Shown in pieces: positions 52,655 to 60,817 of a DNA stretch of 61,807 bases; within the stretch, counting starts at the first letter, position 1, and every line of letters begins with the position of its first letter. The DNA is from Labilithrix sp. GTDB lineage: Bacteria > Myxococcota_A > Polyangia > Polyangiales > Polyangiaceae. Under the pieces are notes generated by a model that saw nothing but the letters and a program-made list of their open reading frames with translations, did no database searches and was not told where the DNA came from. The stretch covers positions 1 through 61,807 of the forward strand of contig JAHBWF010000027.1 of the NCBI GenBank assembly GCA_019637105.1. The letters run 5' to 3'. Position numbers and translations under genes: made by a program.

Positions 52655-53527
52655 ATGCGCGCGTTCGACGTGATCGTCTGGACGTTCCTCGTCGCGGCCT
52701 CCGGGCTCGCCGCGGCGATCGTCGTCTACGCGCTCGGCTCCTTCTTCCTCATGCGCCGTCACACGTCGGCGCGCGGCGTCGGGATCTCCCTCCGCGAGCT
52801 CGCGCGCGAGGCGATCCTCGCCGCGCTGACGCAGCCGCTCTTGCCGTTCTTCTATCTGTACGGCTACCGGATGGAGCCCTTCGGCGGGCGTCGCGCGCGC
52901 GCGCCCTCGGGGGTGCCCGTCGTCTTCGTCCACGGCTACATGCAGAACCGCGTGGGCTTCGTCGGGCTCGGGCGAGCGCTCGCGCAACGAGGCATCGGAC
53001 CGCTCTACGGCTTCAACTACCCGTGGTTTCTGTCGATCGAGTCGAACGCGCGCCGCCTCGATCGCTTCGTGACGCGCGTCTGCCGCGAGACGGGCAGCGC
53101 CGCGGTCGATCTCGTGTGCCACTCGATGGGCGGCCTCGTCGCGATGGAGATGCTGCGCGTCGAGGCGCGGAAGGTCCGGCGCTGCGTCACGATCGCCACG
53201 CCGCACGCCGGCGTCGCGTGGCGCGGGCCCATCGTCGGGCTCGGCGCGACGAGCCTCCGCCGCGGCTCGAAGCTCCTCGCGGCGCACGCCGGCTACGCGC
53301 TGACGCTCCCGACCTTGTCGGTGTTCTCGTCCCACGACAACGTCGTCTACCCGAAGGAGACGTCGTATCTCGTGGAGCGCGGCGGGCGGGACGTCGAGGT
53401 CGAGGGGCCGGCGCACCTCGCCATCCTCTTCTCGCCCGTCGTGGCCGAGCGCGTCGCGTCGTTCCTGCTCGAGCCGGGCCCCGCCGCGGCGGAGGCCGTC
53501 GAGACGCGTCAGTTCGCGAAGCAGTAG
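52655..53527 (+). CDS. Membrane-anchored alpha/beta-hydrolase (lipase-like)
   Basis: 290 residues. An N-terminal transmembrane helix (VIVWTFLVAASGLAAAIVVYAL) anchors the protein. The lipase core has VVFVHGYMQNRVGF (oxyanion HG), the nucleophile elbow CHSMGG with S157, and a C-terminal GPAHLAI containing the likely catalytic H254. Homology is to triacylglycerol lipases and PGAP1-like hydrolases. TAGAGT lies nine bases before the ATG and there is no Shine-Dalgarno. The 3' end overlaps the convergent neighbour by 19 nt. Confidence 0.88.
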   Translation: MRAFDVIVWTFLVAASGLAAAIVVYALGSFFLMRRHTSARGVGISLRELAREAILAALTQPLLPFFYLYGYRMEPFGGRRARAPSGVPVVFVHGYMQNRVGFVGLGRALAQRGIGPLYGFNYPWFLSIESNARRLDRFVTRVCRETGSAAVDLVCHSMGGLVAMEMLRVEARKVRRCVTIATPHAGVAWRGPIVGLGATSLRRGSKLLAAHAGYALTLPTLSVFSSHDNVVYPKETSYLVERGGRDVEVEGPAHLAILFSPVVAERVASFLLEPGPAAAEAVETRQFAKQ

Positions 53528-54327
53528 ATCGAGCCGCGTCCGCCGCCGCGCCGGACGCTGTTCTCGCCCGCCTCGGCGCAGCCGAACGAGGCGTGCGACG
53601 CGTTCCACGAGGTCGGCGCCGAGCCGCCGCCGTTGCGGTTGCTGTGGCCGACCTGACCCTTCACGTCGGTCGCGCTGCTCGTCCAGTTCGCGCAGGTGTC
53701 CGCCGCCGAGCCGCCGGACGCGGTGGCGCCGGTCAGGATGTCGTGCTCGTTCGGGCCCGAGATCGGCACGGGCTCGCCGTTCTCGTCGAGGTTGGTGTCG
53801 AGGCTGAGCAGGTTGGGAGCGCCCTCGTCGTGGAGGTGCGCGGTGTCGTTCGCGATGACGACGCCCTTCGCGTTGACCCAGGGGCCGGGGCCGATGCGGC
53901 TGCGCGCGGTCACGGTCGACGTGCTGAGGTAGGCGCGCCACGTCTTCGCGCCGAGGACGGGCGAGACGGCCTCCGCCAGCGACTTGCAGAACGCGTCGGC
54001 GCCCGCGAGGCCGTCGGCGTCGCTCGGGTCCGCGCGGAAGTCGCCGCCGTTGCCCTTTCCTTTGCTCGTCACGAAGAAGTTCATCGCCCCGGAGATCCCC
54101 CCGTCGGGGCCGACCCACCCGGCGTCGGGCACGACGACGGGCGCGTCGAGGCCGGCGTCCGCGGGGCCGTCCGCGTCCGTCGCCGCCTCGTCGCCGCCGT
54201 CCTCCGCCGGCGAGCTCGCGTCCGGCGGGGTGACGTCCGAGTCGTCGGAGCCGCACGCCGCGAAGGTCACGACGGCGGCGGAGGCCGCGGCGAGCAAGGC
54301 GAACGAGACGAGCGAGCGAGCAGCCAT
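53509..54327 (-). CDS. Lipoprotein with endostatin-like/DUF1554-type domain (paralogue)
   Basis: 272 residues from an ATG with GGGAGAGG just upstream. The lipobox is VTFAAC. An Asp/Ala/Gly linker leads to a domain starting FFVTSKGKGNGGDFRADPS, then DGLAGADAFCKSLAEAV, WRAYLSTSTVTARSRIGPGPW, CANWTSS and a final GGGRGSIYCFAN. The order LAGADAxC, RxRxGxGPW, CxxW and YCF is shared with the protein at 33164-33892. DUF1554/endostatin-like lipoproteins are surface proteins of unknown function. The cysteines probably form disulfides. Confidence 0.7.
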   Translation of the reverse strand: MAARSLVSFALLAAASAAVVTFAACGSDDSDVTPPDASSPAEDGGDEAATDADGPADAGLDAPVVVPDAGWVGPDGGISGAMNFFVTSKGKGNGGDFRADPSDADGLAGADAFCKSLAEAVSPVLGAKTWRAYLSTSTVTARSRIGPGPWVNAKGVVIANDTAHLHDEGAPNLLSLDTNLDENGEPVPISGPNEHDILTGATASGGSAADTCANWTSSATDVKGQVGHSNRNGGGSAPTSWNASHASFGCAEAGENSVRRGGGRGSIYCFAN

Positions 54328-54384
54328 GACCTCTCCCTTCGACGAGGGCGCCATTGTGCCACGCTCGCGCGCCGGGTGCGGAGC

Positions 54385-56298
54385 TTACTGCTGGCCGGTC
54401 GGCGCCTCGTCGGAGGCGAGGATCACCGCGTCGCCGAGGCGCTTGGCGGTGGGCCGGAGGGCGACCTCGACGAGCTCGCTCCCCATCAGCGCGAACGCGC
54501 GGTCACGCAGGAAGATGGGGCGCGTGTTGCCGTACCAGTCGACGCACGACGTCTCGCACGTGCCCTCGACGTCGCCGGCCGAGACGATCCCGAGGGCCGA
54601 CATCGTGCCGGTCTTGGTGACGTCGAAGAAGCCGAGGTTCGAGATGCCGTTGCCCCATCCGTAGCCGGCGCCGTATTCCGGCGGCGACACGACGGCGTAG
54701 CCGATCGTGCCGCCGCCGCTGGCGTCGGGCTTGAAGAAGAAGCCGTGGCTCCGACCTTCGCCCTGCGCCGCGCCGTCGAGGGTGACGCGCGAGAGCGGCA
54801 GCCCGGGCGCGTCGACCAGGAGCGACGTCAGCGTGATGCCGGCGCCGTCGTCGCTCGCGGTCACGACGAGGGCGCGGCGCTCGCCGAGCGGCTCGATGCG
54901 CGCGACCGAGCGCGTCGGCGCGCGCTGGATCGCGCCGGTCGCCGCGTCGAGCGTCACGAGCTCGGACTGGGCCGCATCCTGGCCGTACGGATGGCCGTCG
55001 CTGACCGCCGCGACGAGCACGTCGCCGACGAAGCGGTTCTTCGCGAGGAAGCCCTTCTCCCGGAGCGGCGTCGAGGAGGCGGTCTGGTCCCCTCTCTTGT
55101 CGAACGCGGCGAGCGGGAGCGAGAGCAGCGCCGCGCCGGGGCCCTGAGCGTCGCTCGAGTACGGGCTGGTCGCGTCCACCGCGACGAGCAGCTTGTCCGC
55201 CGACTCGCGGAACGAGAACTGATCGAGCGGATGCCCTCCGGCGGCGTGCGACGTGACCTCGAGCGACTTGAAGTCGAAGCGGTACACGTGCGAGCTCGCC
55301 CAGAGGTAGGCCGCGTTCGGGGAGACGTAGTTCTCGCGCCAGCCGCTGCCGATCACGCTGCGCCCGTGGCACGCGAGATCGCCCGTGTCCGGCAGGTCGC
55401 ACTGGACCACCGTGTGGAAGGTCGGATAGTGCGGCTTCGTGAGCGACGTCGAGACGTCGAGCGCGCCGAAGATCGGTCCGACCACGCTGAACTTGCCCGC
55501 GTCGTCCGCCGTGAGCACGCGCGGGTACGCGAGCTTGTCGTCGGCGCGCCGGCCGAGGTAATGCGGCATGTAGAAGACGAGCTTCCCGTCGACCATGCGG
55601 CTCGCGTAGTTGTGTCCCGAGTAGTAGTCGTTCGACTCGAGGAACATCGATCCGAGGCGCGTGAGCTTGCCGTCGGTCAACCGGAACGTGTCGATCTCCG
55701 TCGCCCCGCGGACGCTCTCCTGCCCGTCCGCGACCGAGATGCCGTAGCGGAAGCCGACGACGTAGACGAGGTCGCCTTTGACGAGCATCTCGTCGTACCA
55801 CACGTTCGCGTTGAGCCCGTCGACGCGCGCGACGCGCATCGAGTCGCCGAGCGAGGGCGCCTTTCCGTCGGCGACGTTCGCCACGTAGAGGCGACCCTTG
55901 CGCAGCACGACGAGGTGATCGCCGACGTTCTTGACGATGCCGCCCTCGTCGACGCCGGCCTCCTGGTTGTTGGTGATCTCCTCGTTCGCCGACGGCGCGG
56001 CGCCGGCGCTCTCGCTGTCGTCCGCGCTCGCGTTGGGCGCGCCGAGCGCCTCGTCGCCGCGGCACCGGCCGGACGAGCCGCCTCCGGCCGATCGGCTCTT
56101 CGCCTCGATCGCGGCGATGTACGCGTCGAGCTCGCTCTCCGAGGCGAAGCCGTGGATCCCGCCCGGCTCCTTCTCCTCCTCGCCGAGCGCGGCGCTCTGC
56201 GAGCAAGGATCGTCGCCGTGGAACAGCGAGCCGACGGCGGAGCACCCGGTGAACAACGGAGCGGCGGCGAGGAGCGGGAAGAGGAAGCGAACGCGCAT
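54385..56298 (-). CDS. Beta-propeller lipoprotein (pfam09826-like)
   Basis: 637 residues from the ATG at 56298. The leader ends PLFTGC. After an acidic linker, ITNNQEAGVDEGGIVKNVGDHLVVL matches the start of the secreted beta-propeller family also found in archaea and Firmicutes (consensus NxQxxGVDExDIVK). Downstream strands include RLYVANVADGKAPSLG, VRGATEIDTFRL, LGSMFLESNDYYSGHNYASRM and VVQCDLPDTGDLACHG, ending with an aromatic, strand-rich region. No enzymatic motif is seen. It lies 57 nt upstream of and co-oriented with the DUF1554-like lipoprotein gene, so both may be co-transcribed and surface-displayed. Confidence 0.78.
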   Translation of the reverse strand: MRVRFLFPLLAAAPLFTGCSAVGSLFHGDDPCSQSAALGEEEKEPGGIHGFASESELDAYIAAIEAKSRSAGGGSSGRCRGDEALGAPNASADDSESAGAAPSANEEITNNQEAGVDEGGIVKNVGDHLVVLRKGRLYVANVADGKAPSLGDSMRVARVDGLNANVWYDEMLVKGDLVYVVGFRYGISVADGQESVRGATEIDTFRLTDGKLTRLGSMFLESNDYYSGHNYASRMVDGKLVFYMPHYLGRRADDKLAYPRVLTADDAGKFSVVGPIFGALDVSTSLTKPHYPTFHTVVQCDLPDTGDLACHGRSVIGSGWRENYVSPNAAYLWASSHVYRFDFKSLEVTSHAAGGHPLDQFSFRESADKLLVAVDATSPYSSDAQGPGAALLSLPLAAFDKRGDQTASSTPLREKGFLAKNRFVGDVLVAAVSDGHPYGQDAAQSELVTLDAATGAIQRAPTRSVARIEPLGERRALVVTASDDGAGITLTSLLVDAPGLPLSRVTLDGAAQGEGRSHGFFFKPDASGGGTIGYAVVSPPEYGAGYGWGNGISNLGFFDVTKTGTMSALGIVSAGDVEGTCETSCVDWYGNTRPIFLRDRAFALMGSELVEVALRPTAKRLGDAVILASDEAPTGQQ

Positions 56299-56619
56299 GG
56301 CCGAGCCGCTCCGCAACGGCCGTACCAGCGGAGCAAGGGCGAGGGCGCGTGCGTTTCTCGGGGATCCTCGTGCCGGACTGTGCCAGCCGCGCCGACTCCG
56401 CGAACGCGCTGTCTCGACGGTCCGCGGCGGAGCGCGGACGGGGCACGCCGACGGCTCGGCGAGGCCGAGCGGCGACCGAGGAACCCGAGCCGCGCCGGCG
56501 GGCGAGGGCCGAGGGCTCGGCGCGGCGGCCGAAATCCCGAGCTCGGGCGCCCGCGGCGCTCGGCGGCGCATATCCGAGAGGCGCGGTCAGGGTCACGCGG
56601 TATAGTCGCGGCCCCGCTC
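56299..56619. other. Divergent intergenic region
   Basis: 321 bases between the propeller lipoprotein and aldehyde dehydrogenase genes. Toward the dehydrogenase, TATAGT at 56601-56606 is a good -10 candidate 13 bases before the ATG. No -35, RNA gene or repeat was recognised in the rest, which is GC-rich. Confidence 0.55.
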
Positions 56620-58221
56620 ATGAACCTCGAACCGCAATCTGCGCAGTCGGACAGCTCGGCCATGGTGTTCGCGACGAAGAGCCCCGCGACGGGCAAGGAG
56701 CTCGGCGCCGTCGAGGCGACCCCGCTCGAGGACGTCGCCGGCGTGGTTCGCCGCGCGCGCGCCGCTCAGGAGAAGTGGGCGGAGGTCCCGATCGCGAAGC
56801 GCATCAAGGCCGTCAGCAAGGTCAAGAAGCGAATCCTCGAGCGCGCCGAAGAGATCGCGCAGCTCGTCCACGACGAGACGGGCAAGCCCGACGTCGAGGC
56901 GCTGCTCGGCGAGGTGCTCGCGAGCGCCGACGTCGTCAGCTACTGGGCCGAGCTCGTCACCGAGGAGCTCGAGCCGTTCGAGGCCGAGATCGACGCGCTC
57001 TCCTACCCGAAGAAGCGCGGCTGGGTGCACCGCGACCCGCGCGGGACGATCGCGCTCATCATGCCGTGGAACTTCCCCTTCGCGCTCCCGCTCCGGACGA
57101 TCGTCCCGGCGCTCCTCGCCGGCAACGCGATCGTCTTCAAGCCGAGCGAGATCACGCCGCGCACCGGCGAGCTCGTGGCGCAGCTCTTCGACGGCGTCCT
57201 GCCCGACGGCCTGCTCGGCGTGGTCCAGGGCGGGGGAGACGTGGGCGCGCGCCTCGTCGACGCCGACGTCGATCTCGTGGTCTTCACGGGCAGCACCGCG
57301 ACGGGGCGCAAGGTGGCGCACGCCTGCGCGGAGCGCCTGATCCCGTGCTCCGTCGAGCTCGGCGGGAAGGACGCGGCGATCGTCCTCGCCGACGCCGATC
57401 TCGACCGCGCCGCGAACGGCGTCGTGTGGGGCGCGATGATGAACGCGGGCCAGAACTGCGGCGCCGTCGAGCGCGTGTACGTCGACAAGAGCGTCGCCGA
57501 CGTCTTCACGGCGAAGGTCGTCGCCGCGACCAAGGCGCTCCGATTCGGCCAGGACGTCGGGCCGCTCACCACCGAGGCGCAGCGGCGCGTCGTCGAGCGC
57601 CACGTCGCCGCGGCCCGCGCGGCGGGCGCGGAGGTCCTCGAGGGCGGCGAGGGGATCGAGTCGGAGGCGACGGCGCTCGGCTACCGGCCGACGGTCGTGA
57701 AGATCGACGCCGACGACAACGCGCTCATCGCCGACGAGACCTTCGGCCCGGTCGTGCCGATCACGGCCGTCGCCGACGTGGAGGAGGCGGTCCGGCGCGC
57801 GAACGCGTCGCGCTACGGGCTCACGGCGAGCGTGTGGACGGCGGACGTCCGCCTCGGCGAACGGCTCGCGCGGCGCCTCCGCGCGGGCGTCGTGACGATC
57901 AACAACCACTCCTTCACGGGGGCGATCGCGTCGGTGCCGTGGGGCGGCGTCGGGGAGAGCGGCTGGGGGATCACCGGCTCGCCGCTCGCGCTCGAGCACC
58001 TCACGCGCCCGCGGCTCCTCGTCGTGGACCGCAACCGCGCGCCGCGCGAGACCTGGTGGTACCCGTACTCGCCGACGCTCCGGAAGCTCGCGCTCGCCTT
58101 CGCCGCCGTCCGCGGCGGCGCCGCGTCCCTCGGCGCGCGCATCGGCGCGATCATCGCCGTCGTCGGCCTCTTGCCGAAGCGCATGGGCGAGCTGAAGACC
58201 GGCAAGCCGCGCGAGTCCTGA
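56620..58221 (+). CDS. NAD(P)-dependent aldehyde dehydrogenase
   Basis: 533 residues from the ATG at 56620. The ALDH superfamily core is complete: MPWNFPFALPLRTIVPALLAG, FTGSTATGR for NAD binding, VELGGKD with general-base E246, and GQNC with catalytic C280. The final 50 residues (PYSPTLRKLALAF, GARIGAIIAVVGLLP) are a mildly hydrophobic extension unlike soluble ALDHs and may associate with membrane. The enzyme oxidises an aldehyde to the acid; the substrate is unclear. It could process lipid-derived or alkane-derived aldehydes, as membrane-tail ALDHs often do. Confidence 0.93.
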   Translation: MNLEPQSAQSDSSAMVFATKSPATGKELGAVEATPLEDVAGVVRRARAAQEKWAEVPIAKRIKAVSKVKKRILERAEEIAQLVHDETGKPDVEALLGEVLASADVVSYWAELVTEELEPFEAEIDALSYPKKRGWVHRDPRGTIALIMPWNFPFALPLRTIVPALLAGNAIVFKPSEITPRTGELVAQLFDGVLPDGLLGVVQGGGDVGARLVDADVDLVVFTGSTATGRKVAHACAERLIPCSVELGGKDAAIVLADADLDRAANGVVWGAMMNAGQNCGAVERVYVDKSVADVFTAKVVAATKALRFGQDVGPLTTEAQRRVVERHVAAARAAGAEVLEGGEGIESEATALGYRPTVVKIDADDNALIADETFGPVVPITAVADVEEAVRRANASRYGLTASVWTADVRLGERLARRLRAGVVTINNHSFTGAIASVPWGGVGESGWGITGSPLALEHLTRPRLLVVDRNRAPRETWWYPYSPTLRKLALAFAAVRGGAASLGARIGAIIAVVGLLPKRMGELKTGKPRES

Positions 58222-58228
58222 CGCCGGA

Positions 58229-58247
58229 GGCGGGCTGGAACCCCGCC
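58229..58247 (+). terminator. Candidate hairpin after the aldehyde dehydrogenase gene
   Basis: GGCGGG (58229-58234) pairs with CCCGCC (58242-58247) across a seven-base loop, starting seven bases after the stop codon. No U-tract. Confidence 0.4.
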
Positions 58248-58382
58248 CGGCTCGCTCCCCTCGTCGTGGACCCGCCCGAGTGTGCTCGTCGTCGAGTCCG
58301 TGACGGACGAGACACGAGGGATGACGTTCGACAGAGTCCGAGGGTCGGTCCGACGCGTTTCCGATCTCGGGGTGAGGATGGC

Positions 58383-58620
58383 CCTCTCCGCCGAGCTCCG
58401 TCGCGCCGCTTCGTTGGCTCTTCCTCCCATGGATCGACGGCTGTGACCGAGGCGAAGGCCGTGGATGGTCGAAGGCCGCGTCGTCCTCTCCGCCGCGCTC
58501 CGTCGCGCGGCTTCGTTGGCTCTTCCTCCCATGGATCGACGGCTGTGACCGAGGCGAAGGCCGCGTCGTCCTCTCCGCCGCGCTCCGTCGCGCCGCTTCG
58601 TTGGCCCTCCTCCCGTAGGT
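58383..58620. repeat. Degenerate direct repeats, about 78 bp, two and a half copies
   Basis: Near-identical units lie at 58383-58460 and 58485-58562 (period 102). A third partial copy starts at 58570 and decays after about 50 bp. Each begins CCTCTCCGCC and includes CTTCCTCCCATGGATCGACG. The region between the aldehyde dehydrogenase stop and the tetR-like start (58222-58735) holds no credible gene; apparent frames through the repeats encode repeated Arg/Ala-rich peptides on either strand. The repeats may be a non-autonomous intergenic element or local tandem duplication. Confidence 0.7.
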
Positions 58621-58720
58621 CCCCGTAGGTCCCGTGGGGCGACGGTCGTGAAGGGGCCGACGTCGTCCTCGTCCTCCTCGGAGCGCTCGAAATACTCGGT
58701 CCGCAGACCGTTCGGCGGTC

Positions 58721-58746
58721 TAGAATCCTGACTGCTTGGTCAGGAT
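58721..58746. promoter_or_regulatory. -10 element and palindromic operator over the tetR-like start
   Basis: TAGAAT (58721-58726) is a good -10 hexamer nine bases before the TTG start. It overlaps a perfect palindrome with arms ATCCTGAC (58725-58732) and GTCAGGAT (58739-58746), six-base spacer, centred on the start codon. A TetR dimer bound here would block its own transcription and translation. Confidence 0.65.
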
Positions 58747-59353
58747 CGGTCGGAGGAGCGGCTACAAGAAGAGCGAGGCGAGCCGCGCGCAGGTGCTCGA
58801 CGCGGCGATCCGCGTGCTCGCGAAGCAGGGGATCGCGAACACCAGCGTGCAGGACATCGCCGACGCCGCGGGCCTCAGCAAGGGCGCGGTCCACTACCAC
58901 TTCGACAGCAAGGAGGAGCTCCTCGAGCGCGTCCTCGATCGGTGCTGCGAGGTCGTCGAGGCTCGCATCCGCGCGGTCTTCGCGCAGGACGGCCCGCCGC
59001 TCGAGCGGATCCACCGCGCGCTCACGGAGATGTGGGCGGTGCGGCGCGACGGCGTCCGTGAGATGCGCGTCCTGACGGAGCTTCACGTCCTGTCGCGGCA
59101 GAACGGGCGGATCCGGAAGGCGTGCGGCGAGGCGCTCCAGCGCGCGTGCCGGCAGATGATCGACGCCGGGCTCGAGCACCTGGTCGCGATGGGCCTCAAG
59201 CCGAAGGTCTCCGTCGAGGTGATCCCGCGCCTGATCCTCGCGACGCTCGACGGGCTGGCGCTCCAGCAGGAGATCGATCCGGTCTCGCGCGAGGTCGAGG
59301 CCGAGACGCTGCGCGCCCTCGAGGCGACGACGATGAGCCTGTTCGAGCTCTGA
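58736..59353 (+). CDS. TetR/AcrR-family transcriptional regulator
   Basis: 205 residues from a TTG at 58736, the only start consistent with the adjacent -10 and operator. The N-terminal helix-turn-helix is clear: ASRAQVLDAAIRVLAKQG, then TSVQDIADAAGLSKGAVHYHF, then DSKEELLERVL. The C-terminal ligand/dimer domain is helical with two early cysteines (DRCCEVVEARI). The palindrome at its own start indicates autorepression. A second promoter 67 bases downstream of its stop, with two CTGGCC/GGCCAG palindromes, may be another target. The ligand is unknown; the aldehyde dehydrogenase upstream is a plausible regulated gene. Confidence 0.92.
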   Translation: MVRIGRRSGYKKSEASRAQVLDAAIRVLAKQGIANTSVQDIADAAGLSKGAVHYHFDSKEELLERVLDRCCEVVEARIRAVFAQDGPPLERIHRALTEMWAVRRDGVREMRVLTELHVLSRQNGRIRKACGEALQRACRQMIDAGLEHLVAMGLKPKVSVEVIPRLILATLDGLALQQEIDPVSREVEAETLRALEATTMSLFEL

Positions 59354-59419
59354 CGGTCGCCACCGGGCCCTCGCGCGCCGCGTCGACGAGGCGACGGACA
59401 CAAAGCGCGACCGCACACC

Positions 59420-59461
59420 TTGACAAACTGGCCACCCGGCCAGAACATCCTGGCCGGCCAG
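59420..59461 (+). promoter_or_regulatory. Promoter with twin palindromic operators before a small gene
   Basis: TTGACA (59420-59425) is a perfect -35. Two palindromes follow: CTGGCC-ACCC-GGCCAG (59428-59443) and CTGGCCGGCCAG (59450-59461), with centres exactly 20 bases apart. The -10 would fall between them (GAACAT, 59443-59448, after a 17-base spacer; a weak match). CAGTCAG at 59459-59465 repeats a half-site of the tetR operator (CTGACTG reversed). Confidence 0.5.
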
Positions 59462-59491
59462 TCAGAATTGGTCGTTCAAGGTAGGTGCACG

Positions 59492-59641
59492 ATGCTGCTC
59501 GACAACCTCTTCACGATGCTAGGTGGCCTGGGAACTTCAGCGGTTTTGTTCGGAATTCTCGCCATCGCCGGAGCCCCGGCCGTCGGCTCCGTGGCCTGTC
59601 CCGCGAACGCCCTCCGCCGCCTCCAACCCCGAGGCCGCTGA
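59492..59641 (+). CDS. Small hydrophobic peptide (49 aa), unknown
   Basis: MLLDNLFTMLGG begins 49 residues that include one hydrophobic helix (GTSAVLFGILAIAGAPAVG) and a basic tail ending LQPRGR. AAGGTAGGT lies a few bases upstream as a Shine-Dalgarno. The first half uses codons rare in this genome (CTA, GGT, GGA, ACT, TCA, GTT, TTG, ATT), so its composition differs from all neighbours. With the perfect -35 and palindromes upstream, a real regulated small membrane protein is likely. The alternative is the 5' remnant of a longer, recombined gene. Confidence 0.5.
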   Translation: MLLDNLFTMLGGLGTSAVLFGILAIAGAPAVGSVACPANALRRLQPRGR

Positions 59642-59698
59642 CCGCACGCCCTCCCTCCGCGCGAGGGCGCCGAGCCGTGCCCCCCCTCGGCGGATTCG

Positions 59699-60625
59699 TC
59701 AGCGCGAGCGGGAGGCGTGGGCCTCGAGCTCGGCGAGCCGGCGCTCGAGCTCGCGAAGGCGCGCCTCGGCGTCGCGCCGCGCGTCGGCTTCGCGTAGGCG
59801 TTCGGTCTCGGCGAGCTTGCGGGCGCGAGCCTCTTCCTCCCGCGCGTTGGCTTCGCGTAGGCGCTCGGCCTCGGCGTGTGCGCGCGCGGCGGCCTCCGCC
59901 TCCCGCGCGTTGGCTTCGCGTAGACGTTCGGTCTCGGCGAGCTTGCGGGCGCGAGCCTCTTCCTCCCGCGCGTTGGCTTCGCGTAGGCGCGCGGCCTCGG
60001 CGAGGCGCGTGGCCTCCTGGGCGGTGGGGACGAGCTCGCGGCCGTCGGCGTCGCGGGCGAGGCGGACGCCGGTGTCGAGCTCGTCGACCGGAGCGACGAG
60101 GAGGAAGGCGTCGAGCGTGAGGCAGGGGGTCCGCTCGTCGACGACGACGCGCTCGACGAGATCGTCGTCGATGCGGTCCCAGACGCGGAGGCGGCGCCCC
60201 GGCTCGCCGTCGGTGTGGAAGACCACGAGCTCCGAGACGCCGAGGGCGCGGTAGCGCCGGAGCTTCTCGTCGAAGGTCCAGCGCTCGGGCGCGTCGCTCG
60301 GGGAGAGGATCTCGAACGCGAGCTCGGGCGTCCCGCGCTCCCACGTCTTCCAGGAGTCGAAGAGGTGCTGCGGGACGCCGAGCTTGACGGCGCCGTCGGG
60401 CGCCAGCTTGCGATCGGGGTTCGCGGCGTCGAAGTAGACGAAGGCGTCGCACGAGACGGTGCCGTCGTCGCCGACGGCCGCGCGGAGGATCTCGTAGAGG
60501 GCCTTGCAAAGCAGATAGTGGCGCGCGCCCTGACCCATGCGCTCGTGCTCCGGCTCGCTCGAGGGGAAGTCGAGCGGCACGACGGGCCGGACATGCTGGA
60601 GCGAGCGAGCACGCAGCGAGGTCAC
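59699..60625 (-). CDS. Uma2-family putative endonuclease with repeat coiled-coil tail
   Basis: 308 residues from a GTG at 60625, supported by TAAGCT seven bases upstream. Residues about 20-185 are an Uma2/DUF820 PD-(D/E)xK fold: YVYF-like FVYFDAANPDRKLAPDGAVKLG, ELAFEILSPSDAPERWTFDEK and YRALGVSELVVF carry the acidic and lysine residues of the active site. The C-terminal 110 residues are a charged coiled coil of 21-residue repeats (ERLREANAREEEARARKLAET), about four copies, mirrored by 63-bp DNA repeats. Uma2 proteins are widely multiplied in filamentous cyanobacteria and myxobacteria; their role is unresolved. Confidence 0.88.
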   Translation of the reverse strand: MTSLRARSLQHVRPVVPLDFPSSEPEHERMGQGARHYLLCKALYEILRAAVGDDGTVSCDAFVYFDAANPDRKLAPDGAVKLGVPQHLFDSWKTWERGTPELAFEILSPSDAPERWTFDEKLRRYRALGVSELVVFHTDGEPGRRLRVWDRIDDDLVERVVVDERTPCLTLDAFLLVAPVDELDTGVRLARDADGRELVPTAQEATRLAEAARLREANAREEEARARKLAETERLREANAREAEAAARAHAEAERLREANAREEEARARKLAETERLREADARRDAEARLRELERRLAELEAHASRSR

Positions 60626-60817
60626 GGAGAGAAGCTTAGCGCGGGACGGCCGTGCCACCACGCGCCGCATCGAGCACGGCCCGTGCCTCGATCGCAGGCG
60701 TGTGATTTCGGCGGTCTGCATCCCCGCCGGCGTGGCCCGTGCCGCGCCGGGCCGGCGAGCGGGCCAGCGGGGAGGGACCGGACGTCGCGGACGGGGGCGC
60801 GGGTCGAGGCGATCCGA

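Noticed and set aside
48259-56619. A plus-strand reading frame without stops extends for about 10 kb into the aldehyde dehydrogenase gene.
   Set aside because: Only the last 1.6 kb is a real gene. The rest is antisense to pepQ and the propeller genes and encodes Arg/Ala/Val-rich sequence. At such GC content stop codons are rare in antisense frames.
59420-59491. An N-terminal extension of the small peptide (start at 59420).
   Set aside because: That start lies within the -35 element and palindromes; the Shine-Dalgarno-preceded ATG at 59492 is better.
59780-60000. 63-bp repeats considered as a CRISPR or intergenic element.
   Set aside because: They are in frame and encode a regular 21-residue coiled coil in the Uma2 gene.
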